Shown here piece by piece: positions 1 through 5,150 of a stretch of 7,202 bases of DNA (position 1 is the first letter of the stretch; every line of letters begins with the position of its first letter). The position numbers and the translations under genes were made by a program. This DNA comes from an uncultured Eubacteriales bacterium. Lineage in GTDB: Bacteria; Bacillota; Clostridia; Oscillospirales; CAG-272. The stretch covers positions 1 to 7,202 of the forward strand of contig USGH01000131.1 in NCBI GenBank assembly GCA_900554225.1. The letters run 5' to 3'. Under the pieces are notes generated by a model. It searched no databases. It saw nothing but the letters and a program-made list of their open reading frames with translations, and was not told the origin of the DNA.

Positions 1-2
1 TG

Positions 3-485
3 ATCGAGGAGTATCTGCACACCGTTCTGACCTCAGATGCCCCCAATAAAGGCTGGAAGATTCCGGAAACCACGCTCGTGTATCCGTGGATCGTGCGTCT
101 TTTCCCCGATATCCGCTACATCCACTGGGTTCGTGATCCGCGCGACTGCATTCTCGGCTCCCACCTGACCGACGATCTGAACGATTTCGGCATCCGGTAC
201 GAGAAAACGGACGATATCCGCACCAATCGGGCGATCAGCTGGCTCTATCAGCGCGAAATCATGCACGATACACCTGCTCCGGCACACGTACTGGCGGTTC
301 GTTTTGAGGATATGGTATTCCATCAGGACGAAACACTCGCACGTCTGGAGAAATTCCTCGGCATCCCCATGGCAAAAATCGAAATGCGCACGGATTCCGT
401 GGGTCGCTACAAAACCGACGACGGCGTTCATATGTTCCCCTTCTTCCAGACCGAAATGGATGAATTGGGCTACGACGCGGAATAA
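3..485 (+). CDS. Sulfotransferase family protein, C-terminal part (5' end outside window)
   Basis: The frame is open from the left edge to a TAA at 483-485 and gives 160 residues; the N-terminal third, including the P-loop-like 5'-phosphosulfate-binding motif, lies outside the window. Visible hallmarks are GWKIPET (residues 17-23), then YPWIVRLFPDIRYIHWVRDPRD (27-48). The latter matches the sulfotransferase strand-helix in which the Arg of RDPRD and a following Ser bind the 3'-phosphate of PAPS. A C-terminal segment of the type ETLARLEKFLGIP is also typical of the family. Sulfotransferases of this class move a sulfuryl group from PAPS to a hydroxyl or amine of a glycan or small molecule; the acceptor cannot be told from sequence. 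A GTG at 78 could be taken as a start, but conserved family sequence continues upstream of it, so it is internal. It is the only plus-strand gene and converges on the DIP1984 unit; the shared terminator lies 17 nt after the stop. Confidence 0.85.
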   Translation: MEEYLHTVLTSDAPNKGWKIPETTLVYPWIVRLFPDIRYIHWVRDPRDCILGSHLTDDLNDFGIRYEKTDDIRTNRAISWLYQREIMHDTPAPAHVLAVRFEDMVFHQDETLARLEKFLGIPMAKIEMRTDSVGRYKTDDGVHMFPFFQTEMDELGYDAE

Positions 486-501
486 TTTGCGCAAACATAG
501 C

Positions 502-540
502 AAAAAGGAGTCCTACACATCGTAGACTCCTTTCTTTTTT
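502..540 (+). terminator. Bidirectional rho-independent terminator between convergent genes
   Basis: A perfect 9-bp stem (504-512 with 525-533, AAAGGAGTC/GACTCCTTT) extends by three more pairs past a bulged C513 and ends in a 5-nt loop (517-521). On the plus strand it is followed by a T-rich run (531-540), serving the sulfotransferase gene. On the minus strand it is followed by TTTTT (506-502), so it can also stop transcripts coming from the DIP1984 / tRNA-like RNA unit. Confidence 0.9.
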
Positions 541-632
541 ATAAAACAGCGGGATTCCCCTCACCCACCCGGCGGTGATCTATGCACGGTAGTAAATATG
601 CGTTTGAAAAATGCGTGTATAACGATGCGGAC

Positions 633-813
633 GAACGATAAACCGGGAGTCGAACCCGCGCGCTGTCCTGCGCACCATAAGCAATTGCGGCTGCATCCTC
701 CGCCGCACGAGGTTTTGCATACGCCTCTCCACCTGACCGATCCGCTGCTTTTTCTTTACCATGTACCACGCGATTTACCGGTTGCGCCATCCTCGGAAAT
801 CGTGCGGTCGTTC
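633..813 (-). ncRNA. Candidate structured RNA with tRNA-like D-arm and T-arm elements, attached to the DIP1984 gene
   Basis: On the minus strand, starting 5 nt after the DIP1984 stop codon, about 170-180 nt show tRNA-like elements but no credible protein. The 3' part has GGGTTCGACTCCC, a canonical T-loop TTCGACT (654-648) on a 4-bp stem (655-658/644-647). Directly before it is a variable-arm-like hairpin (670-674/659-663, loop AGGACA). The 5' part has a D-arm-like element in tRNA spacing: U at 789, a GCG/CGC stem (787-785/772-770), A at 783 and the GG pair at 779-778, matching U8, A14 and G18G19. Between them is an insert of about 95 nt with a 6-bp hairpin (707-702/691-686) and a 4-bp hairpin (727-724/712-709) instead of an anticodon arm. 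The 7-nt segments expected to form an acceptor stem are not complementary. Closing helices are possible at 803-799/639-635 (ACGAT/ATCGT) or 813-808/638-633 (GAACGA/TCGTTC). The layout recalls the tRNA domain of tmRNA, but no tag reading frame was recognised. It is inferred to be an RNA; function unknown, exact ends uncertain. Confidence 0.55.
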
Positions 814-818
814 CCCGC

Positions 819-1280
819 TCAGTCGAGACCGATCAGCTCCGTGGTCCAGTTGGCGGCTTGGATCCGATTGTCCATCAACCGCAGCTCCTTCGCCATTTTG
901 TCCGTCTGCCTGTTCAGGGTGGGGACATCCACCGCCGGGACGATGCGGATTTCGGAATGCGTCATCCGGCGCGTCACTTCGCTTGCCTCATTCACGAGCC
1001 GCCGATAGATCTCGATTTTCTCCTTCAGCGTGTCCCGTTGCGCGATCCACTCCGTCAGCGACCTGCCGTCCACCACTGTCACACTGTTGGTACCGTTGAT
1101 CGCCGTGATGAGAGCTGCCAGTCGATCCATCGCGCCGTCCAGGGTTCGTATCAGCTCCGCGGGATCCTCTGTCGGCGTTGTTCCCTCAGCAATCCGTGCA
1201 TTGTTGACGATCCGCGCCTCCAATTGCCCGATCACCCGCCGCAGATCCGCACGTTCCTGCAATGCCTCCGCCAGTTTCAT
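819..1280 (-). CDS. DIP1984 family protein (septicolysin-like coiled-coil protein of unknown function)
   Basis: A protein of 153 residues. It begins MKLAEALQERADLRRVIGQLEARIVNNA, carries a central TLTEWIAQRD-like segment (SLTEWIAQRDTLKEKIEIYRRLVNEA), and ends TEIRIVP-type / DNRIQAANWTTEL. This is the family signature, and the length is normal. The protein is almost entirely helical with long heptad-like stretches, consistent with a cytoplasmic coiled-coil bundle; there is no signal peptide or TM helix. The biochemical role of the family is not known; 'septicolysin' is an annotation label, not evidence of lysis. The ATG at 1280 is chosen because GGAGG lies 8 nt before it and homologues start MKLAEAL; a GTG at 1301 is open but has no such site. 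It has its own promoter at 1317-1345, so it is not simply the tail of the lysis operon. The structured RNA candidate starts a few nt after its TGA stop. Confidence 0.85.
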   Translation of the reverse strand: MKLAEALQERADLRRVIGQLEARIVNNARIAEGTTPTEDPAELIRTLDGAMDRLAALITAINGTNSVTVVDGRSLTEWIAQRDTLKEKIEIYRRLVNEASEVTRRMTHSEIRIVPAVDVPTLNRQTDKMAKELRLMDNRIQAANWTTELIGLD

Positions 1281-1316
1281 AGCCCAATCCTCCGTTTCCA
1301 CGTTCTACTCGCCTAC

Positions 1317-1345
1317 AGTATACCACAAAAACGGAAAAATGACAA
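1317..1345 (-). promoter_or_regulatory. SigA-type promoter of the DIP1984 gene
   Basis: On the minus strand, TTGTCA (1345-1340), a 17-nt spacer and TATACT (1322-1317) precede the DIP1984 start codon by 36 nt. The -35 differs from TTGACA at one position and the -10 from TATAAT at one. No LexA-type GAACnnnnGTTC box is seen around it, unlike the lysis promoter. Confidence 0.8.
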
Positions 1346-1411
1346 CAAACAAGAACAAAATTTCCCTACATTCACTCCCCAGCCAATACCTATATCCCCC
1401 ACCCCTAAATA

Positions 1412-1471
1412 AAGTTTTTTGGACAGGGGGCGCGGGGGAAAACCTTTTTCTCAAAAAAGGTCTTCCCCCGC
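1412..1471. repeat. Palindromic repeat element (long hairpin), Clostridia-type dispersed repeat
   Basis: The arms 1432-1440 and 1463-1471 (GCGGGGGAA/TTCCCCCGC) pair over 9 bp, followed by a single A/C mismatch and a further 8-bp stem (1442-1449/1454-1461) around a 4-nt loop. On its plus-strand left side is an AAAGTTTTTTGGACAGGGGG-like flank (from about 1412). I recall very similar strings scattered in Clostridia genomes between genes, so a dispersed repeat is likely, but this needs a search. On the minus strand it overlaps the last six codons and stop of the two-TM gene. No good U-tract follows on that strand, so it is at best a weak terminator there. Confidence 0.65.
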
Positions 1472-1825
1472 ATCTAAATCATTCTTTTGCAGCTTGATCC
1501 GGTTTTCCATAGCGGACTTGATCAGGTAGCCGACCACGCCGCAGCTCATGGGAGCCCCGATATAGGTCAGCAGCTCCGCGATTGCGGTGTTGTCCGGGGT
1601 CGTGCGCCATTGGAGCAGGCAGAAAACCATCCCGTAGACAAGCCCCGCGAACCACGCTGCGACAAGCCCGGTCAAAAGCCGTTTGGAGTATTCCCGCGTC
1701 CGATGATTGCGCGACCGTCCCAGCTCCACCTCCCGCCGCACGCGATAGACCTGTGTCTTTCGTACCGTTCGCCGGTTCTCCGATTTTGCCGGCATCGCCA
1801 CAGTGCGCCGCACCTCGTCCTTCAT
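1451..1825 (-). CDS. Small two-TM membrane protein of the lysis cassette (holin/accessory-like)
   Basis: A protein of 124 residues. The first 48 are strongly basic and hydrophilic (many R/K, no signal peptide). Two hydrophobic segments follow, about residues 50-71 (LLTGLVAAWFAGLVYGMVFCLL) and 82-103 (IAELLTYIGAPMSCGVVGYLIK), then a short charged tail. I do not recognise a named family. Two TM helices, small size and position directly after the lysin gene make a holin or holin-accessory role plausible, but this is inference. The ATG at 1825 overlaps the lysin TGA as ATGA, which points to translational coupling. The longer upstream extension of this frame would lie inside the lysin gene and is not used. 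The final residues AGEDLF and the stop codon fall in the palindromic repeat at 1432-1471, so the original C-terminus may have been altered by the repeat. Confidence 0.75.
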   Translation of the reverse strand: MKDEVRRTVAMPAKSENRRTVRKTQVYRVRREVELGRSRNHRTREYSKRLLTGLVAAWFAGLVYGMVFCLLQWRTTPDNTAIAELLTYIGAPMSCGVVGYLIKSAMENRIKLQKNDLDAGEDLF

Positions 1826-2976
1826 CGGAACACCACCACCGTGTTGATCCGGCGATTGCCCGCCGTCGATTGCGCTTTGCCGTCCCACTTGCGGTAGTAG
1901 CTGCCCCCGCCATCGAGACACAGTACATCGGAAAAGCCTTCCTTTTGCAGTTTTTTCCAGACCTCCATCCCGTAAATGTAATTTTTCGCCTTGGTTTCGC
2001 CGTAAATGTGCCAGAGCTTTCCATCCCGCAAGCCGATCCAGTGCCGGAATCCAGCCACCATACAGCTCTCGTCAAAGCCCTGCGGCTGCACAAAACGGTG
2101 ATAATCCACGTCGTCGCCCCTGCGTATCGTCGGTACGCCGGAAATCGCATACCGTGCCGTTGCCGGAATTTGCGCAAGCTCCGCCACATAGGGTTTGCCG
2201 TTTTCCGGGATCACCAGCGTTGAAGGCGATTTCCCATGGAACTGTGCGGATGCATTCGCGCTGCAATCGTAACGCAGCTTTCCGTTCCGGACGTGCGGCA
2301 GGAGATATTTCTGTGCCTCCGCCGGGAGCTTCGGGATGTCGCAGCAGAGATTTCCGACCGGCAAAGTGAAATACGCCCCCGTACCACTTCGATATGCCGC
2401 GAAAAAGCCGCCGTTCGCGTATCGCTTATAGGGCGCGTCCCGTTTGCCAGCATCGTGATAGACGATCTTCATCTCCTCCACCGGCACAATCGTCAGCCCA
2501 TCGCGTACATACGTCCGCCGCGCCGCCTGACCGGTCGCACGTTTTGGCACCATATAGTCCCCGACGGCATTGGGAATCCCGAGTATCTCGGTCGGATCGA
2601 TCGCAATGCCGGATTTGCGCACCTCAAAATGCAGGTGTCCGCCCGTCACCTTTCCCGTCGCGCCTTCCACACCGATTGCTGCTCCGGCACGGACCGTCTG
2701 CCCCGCCTGCACCAATCTACGCGACAGGTGGCAATAGTACACCATACGCCCGTCCGCAAGATCGAGCCGCACATATTCCCCCCACTCTGAGGTTCGGTTC
2801 GCCGTATCCGTCACCACCATCGACCGCCCGATCACGCCGTCCGCCACCGCGCATACCGTTTTGTCCGCCGGATCGCCCACCAGATCGATCCCACGGTGCA
2901 TCTCCGACCGCCCGAACAGCACCCGCCGTCCGTATGGCGATGTCACCCGCACCGTTCCCGTTAAATATGGCAGCAT
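1822..2976 (-). CDS. Two-domain lysin: M23 metallopeptidase fused to a phosphodiester glycosidase (NAGPA-like) domain
   Basis: A protein of 384 residues. Residues about 1-135 form an M23 (LytM/lysostaphin-type) zinc endopeptidase: HRGID (H27, D31), YCHLS (H83) and GGHLHFEV (H114, H116) supply all expected zinc-binding and catalytic residues, so it should cleave peptidoglycan peptides. Residues about 160-384 resemble the phosphodiester glycosidase family (NAGPA/PF09992 type). They have ANGGFF near residue 187, then LDGGGSYYRKWDG and NRRINTVVVF at the C-terminus, the two diagnostic segments. This domain is expected to act on sugar phosphodiesters; a wall glycopolymer target is inference. There is no signal peptide or TM segment, as expected for an endolysin released by a holin. 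The ATG at 2976 follows GGAGGTG at good spacing; in-frame codons further upstream lack such a site. It lies 54 nt after the holin-like gene and overlaps the two-TM gene by 4 nt. Confidence 0.88.
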   Translation of the reverse strand: MLPYLTGTVRVTSPYGRRVLFGRSEMHRGIDLVGDPADKTVCAVADGVIGRSMVVTDTANRTSEWGEYVRLDLADGRMVYYCHLSRRLVQAGQTVRAGAAIGVEGATGKVTGGHLHFEVRKSGIAIDPTEILGIPNAVGDYMVPKRATGQAARRTYVRDGLTIVPVEEMKIVYHDAGKRDAPYKRYANGGFFAAYRSGTGAYFTLPVGNLCCDIPKLPAEAQKYLLPHVRNGKLRYDCSANASAQFHGKSPSTLVIPENGKPYVAELAQIPATARYAISGVPTIRRGDDVDYHRFVQPQGFDESCMVAGFRHWIGLRDGKLWHIYGETKAKNYIYGMEVWKKLQKEGFSDVLCLDGGGSYYRKWDGKAQSTAGNRRINTVVVFR

Positions 2977-3030
2977 AACCGCGTCACCTCCGTATAAATA
3001 TTCATTTTGTCGCCGCAACCCCGCACACCG

Positions 3031-3351
3031 TCATTCCTCCGCCTCTCCCGTATTGCCCGGCAGTGCAAGGACTTCCTCGTACAATCGCGTCGCCACATCA
3101 TTTCCCCCTAACGCATGATATGCGCTGTATGCCCGCTTGAGTGCTTCCTTTGCGTAAACGGGACACCATTTTTTCGCCGTATACTGATCGTTGCAGCGCA
3201 GAATTTCCGCACGCAGGAGACACTGCACCCCGATCTCCAGTGCACTTTCTCGCTTCTTGCGTCCTTTCCAATACGCAGTCACCCCAGTCAACGCACCGCC
3301 GCACAAAAACGGCACCGCCCAATCGATCACCTGCATCAGCATTTCTTCCAT
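3031..3351 (-). CDS. Phage holin-like protein (one N-terminal TM helix, conserved phage C-terminus)
   Basis: A protein of 106 residues. The N-terminus carries one hydrophobic helix (about residues 6-27, VIDWAVPFLCGGALTGVTAYW), followed by a basic turn (KGRKKRE). A soluble helical domain follows: LLRAEILRCNDQY, CPVYAKEALKRAYSAYHALGGNDVATRLYEEVLALP. From memory this C-terminal pattern (CPIYA..., YHALGGNGV/DV..L) is a hallmark of a widespread small protein encoded beside endolysins in Firmicutes phages, often annotated as holin or hypothetical. The ATG at 3351 is chosen because AGGAG lies 7 nt upstream; the frame is open to 3468, but that stretch is rich in R/C/D and overlaps the leader. It is the first gene of the lysis cassette, followed by the lysin after 54 nt. 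Pore formation has not been shown for this family, so the holin label is moderate. Confidence 0.8.
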   Translation of the reverse strand: MEEMLMQVIDWAVPFLCGGALTGVTAYWKGRKKRESALEIGVQCLLRAEILRCNDQYTAKKWCPVYAKEALKRAYSAYHALGGNDVATRLYEEVLALPGNTGEAEE

Positions 3352-3379
3352 TTCTTCTCTCCTTTCCATAATAGATGCT

Positions 3380-3493
3380 TTACACGCCGCACACCGCCTG
3401 CAATCGGTACGATCCGCCACCTCCCTTCTTTGTATTCCGTCCCTTTGTTTCCAGTCGTACCTTCTCATTGGCAGTCGTCCGTGTGTATCTCAT
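3380..3493 (-). CDS. Possible 37-residue leader peptide in the lysis operon 5' region
   Basis: The ATG at 3493, the first ATG after the SOS promoter, opens a 37-codon frame ending TAA at 3380. The peptide is basic and low complexity (MRYTRTTANEKV... KKGGGGSYRLQAVCGV). The upstream GGGG is a weak ribosome binding site at best. A strong AGGGAGGTGG sits inside this frame but has no good start after it. It could be a real leader peptide, or only the remnant of a gene that once stood before the holin. I see no homology signal. Confidence 0.2.
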   Translation of the reverse strand: MRYTRTTANEKVRLETKGRNTKKGGGGSYRLQAVCGV

Positions 3494-3511
3494 GCTTCCC
3501 CATCCGTTTGA

Positions 3512-3525
3512 GGAACGTTCGTTCT
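3512..3525 (-). promoter_or_regulatory. LexA (DinR) SOS operator over the lysis cassette start site
   Basis: On the minus strand the 14-mer AGAACGAACGTTCC agrees with the Gram-positive LexA consensus CGAACRNRYGTTYC at 13 of 14 positions (only the first base differs). It has the symmetric GAAC-N4-GTTC core. It lies 2 nt downstream of the -10 box and covers the predicted transcription start, the usual position for repression. This predicts induction of the lysis genes by DNA damage. Confidence 0.8.
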
Positions 3526-3527
3526 AT

Positions 3528-3556
3528 AGTATAGCACAATTGTTCTTGTTTGTCAA
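3528..3556 (-). promoter_or_regulatory. Strong SigA-type promoter of the lysis cassette
   Basis: TTGACA (3556-3551), a 17-nt spacer and TATACT (3533-3528) read on the minus strand: a perfect -35 and a 5/6 -10. The start site should fall near 3521, giving a leader of about 170 nt before the holin-like gene. The LexA box overlaps the predicted start. Confidence 0.9.
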
Positions 3557-3587
3557 ATCACGTTATCGTTATTCTATAAGTGCAACC

Positions 3588-3636
3588 AAAAATCTCCGCC
3601 CACACCGCATTTTTCGGCAGTGGAACGGAGATTTTT
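3588..3636 (-). terminator. Rho-independent terminator after the Nudix gene
   Basis: An 11-bp perfect stem (3588-3598/3626-3636, AAAAATCTCCG/CGGAGATTTTT) with additional inner pairs (3600-3603/3620-3623 and 3605-3607/3615-3617). The outer A/T pairs provide a T-run on both strands. It lies 30 nt after the Nudix stop and 31 nt before the -35 of the lysis promoter, so it shields the SOS-controlled cassette from read-through. Confidence 0.9.
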
Positions 3637-3666
3637 GCTGTATCCTATTGCGTTGGGTTCTTTGAT

Positions 3667-4188
3667 TTATAAATTCTCATCCGGGAATCGCTCTCTCAAA
3701 AAGGGCAGAAGGCGATTCTTCTGGTGATCGATCATGCCCGCGGTGCCGGATGTCTTGGCAAATGTGCAAAAATCCGCCGGGCAGAGCCACCGATATGCCA
3801 CCGTTTCGCCCGTCTGTAGGCGGATCGCATCCTTCGCAGCCGTTGTAACGCAGAGATAGCCGTGGTAGATGGTGTGTATCGATTCCGCAATTTCCTGTGA
3901 GATCTGGGTCAGGTTGCCCTCCGCGATGCCCGTTTCCTCGTATAGCTCCCGTTTGGCGCAGTCTATCGGTCCTTCCCCAACCAATGCCGAGCCGCCAGCC
4001 GTCGCCTCCCAATAGCCCGGATAGGCGATCTTGGTCGGATCCCGCTGCATCAGGAGAAAATCCCCGTCCACATGGCACACCAGAATCTCGCTGACAAGAT
4101 GATATACGCCATCCGGGATCGGCACACCGCGCACCAACTTTTCTCCCGTGCGCACTTCATCCCGTGTATATGCGTCCCACAATTCCAT
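3667..4188 (-). CDS. Nudix hydrolase
   Basis: A protein of 173 residues with a perfect Nudix box GX5EX7REUXEEXGU: the segment GSALVGE, seven residues, then RELYEETGI, near residues 65-87. Nudix enzymes hydrolyse nucleoside diphosphates linked to another moiety, with Mg/Mn held by the box glutamates. The N-terminal pattern (ELWDAYTRDEVRTGEKLVRGVPIPDGVYHLV) is the type seen in YfcD/IDI-like Nudix proteins of Firmicutes; the substrate is not predictable. The ATG at 4188 is chosen because AAGGAGG stands 8 nt upstream. The frame stays open to 4404, but that extension runs through the tRNA gene and must be non-coding. The tRNA terminator separates it from the tRNA promoter, so it needs its own promoter or read-through; I see no clear one between 4189 and 4244. 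Confidence 0.92.
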   Translation of the reverse strand: MELWDAYTRDEVRTGEKLVRGVPIPDGVYHLVSEILVCHVDGDFLLMQRDPTKIAYPGYWEATAGGSALVGEGPIDCAKRELYEETGIAEGNLTQISQEIAESIHTIYHGYLCVTTAAKDAIRLQTGETVAYRWLCPADFCTFAKTSGTAGMIDHQKNRLLPFLRERFPDENL

Positions 4189-4244
4189 ATTCCGCCCCTC
4201 CTTTATCGCATTTTGCTTTGTGTATGGATTCTCACTCTGCATAG

Positions 4245-4283
4245 CAAAAGAAAAAGGACACCAACCTGTGTGCATTGGTGTCC
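4245..4283 (-). terminator. Rho-independent terminator of the tRNA-Ala gene
   Basis: On the minus strand a perfect 9-bp stem (4283-4275/4264-4256, GGACACCAA/TTGGTGTCC) with a 10-nt loop is followed by TTTTTCTTTT (4255-4246). It starts 10 nt after the tRNA 3' end. Confidence 0.93.
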
Positions 4284-4292
4284 AGAAAATCA

Positions 4293-4365
<73 letters not shown>

Positions 4366-4375
4366 GGACGACAAT

Positions 4376-4404
4376 AGTATACCATATTTCCCGCAATTTG
4401 TCAA
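4376..4404 (-). promoter_or_regulatory. SigA-type promoter of tRNA-Ala
   Basis: On the minus strand TTGACA (4404-4399), a 17-nt spacer and TATACT (4381-4376) stand 10 nt before the first base of the mature tRNA. The same -10 sequence and spacing occur at the two other promoters in this window. Confidence 0.92.
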
Positions 4405-4499
4405 GGGATTTTGCTATATTTTCAGTTATACTTTGCCGTCTATGGCTTTTCCGGGATCGAAATCCATGCGATTTTGCCGGTACGCTCCCGTTCCAGCGT

Positions 4500-5000
4500 T
4501 CAATGCTGCTGGATTTTCAGGGTAGGATCGTCCACACCCTTTTCGATTTTTCGAATCACGACCGGGTAGCTATAGCTGTCGTTGACCTTTACGAAAACGC
4601 GCTCTCCCTGTTTTTTCCCCATGATCGCCTGACCGAGGGGGGATTCCTTGCTGACGTAGCCGTTCAACACGTCATTGCGCAGTGTGGTGACGAGCGTGAT
4701 GATGGATTCCTCCTCGTCTTCCTCATACCAGAGTGTGACCTTGTCAAACAGTCCGACGGTATCCGCCGCATGATCGACCTTGATGACGATCGCTGTCTCG
4801 ATCATGGCTTTGAGGTAGTTGATCCGGCTATTGTTCCGGTTCCATTCGCGCCTTGCCGACCGATATTCGTCGTTTTCGCTCAGGTCGCCCAGTTCTCTTG
4901 TCCGGCGCACCTCATCGCGCAGCTTGGGATTGAGCTGCATCCGGTACTCGATCTCCTCCTTCATTTTCTGAATATCAACTTCTGTAAGCTCATCGTGCAT
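4500..5000 (-). CDS. greA: GreA/GreB family transcription elongation factor
   Basis: A protein of 166 residues, the normal size for GreA. An N-terminal coiled-coil (residues about 5-75) carries the tip signature GDLSENDEYRSAR. Here D39 and E42 match the acidic tip residues (D41, E44 in E. coli GreA) that position Mg in the RNA polymerase active site and stimulate transcript cleavage. The C-terminal FKBP-like domain has the usual pattern, YVSKESPLGQAIMGKKQGERVFVKV. Gre factors rescue backtracked RNA polymerase. The middle region has an acidic run (EEDEEES, 93-99), and the sequence is somewhat divergent, so it may be a second Gre paralogue rather than the housekeeping copy. The ATG at 5000 follows GAGGG by 8 nt; an upstream extension to 5063 lacks Gre homology. 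It follows the isomerase gene after 150 nt. Confidence 0.88.
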   Translation of the reverse strand: MHDELTEVDIQKMKEEIEYRMQLNPKLRDEVRRTRELGDLSENDEYRSARREWNRNNSRINYLKAMIETAIVIKVDHAADTVGLFDKVTLWYEEDEEESIITLVTTLRNDVLNGYVSKESPLGQAIMGKKQGERVFVKVNDSYSYPVVIRKIEKGVDDPTLKIQQH

Positions 5001-5150
5001 ATACTGTACCCTCTTTATTGGCGGGGGAGCGTTTGAAAAAGTCATCCTCCGCGCACGTTTCAATACTTTCCCTCTAAGGCTTGGATTCGTTTTTCTGCTC
5101 TTTTGGGGATGGACGTTTGCGCAATCGCTTTATCCCACAAACGGTTTGGT

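Noticed and set aside
539..790. Minus-strand open frames of 60-83 codons in the DIP1984 downstream region
   Set aside because: No ribosome binding site, no family pattern, and the region is better explained by RNA stems and tRNA-like motifs.
633..813. Reading the tRNA-like RNA as an ordinary tRNA or as tmRNA
   Set aside because: No anticodon arm and no pairing acceptor halves for a tRNA. It is about half the length of tmRNA, with no recognised tag frame or tmRNA-type acceptor.
598..1497. Several plus-strand open frames (136-184 codons) across 598-1497
   Set aside because: They are antisense to the DIP1984 gene and the structured RNA region, without start signals or recognisable domains.
1582..2978. 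Plus-strand frames opposite the lysin gene
   Set aside because: They are antisense shadows of the GC-rich lysin gene, rich in Pro/Arg/Ser with no motif.
4440..4499. Possible terminator after greA
   Set aside because: Only short stems (e.g. ACGCT/AGCGT) without a T-run were found, so I do not call one.
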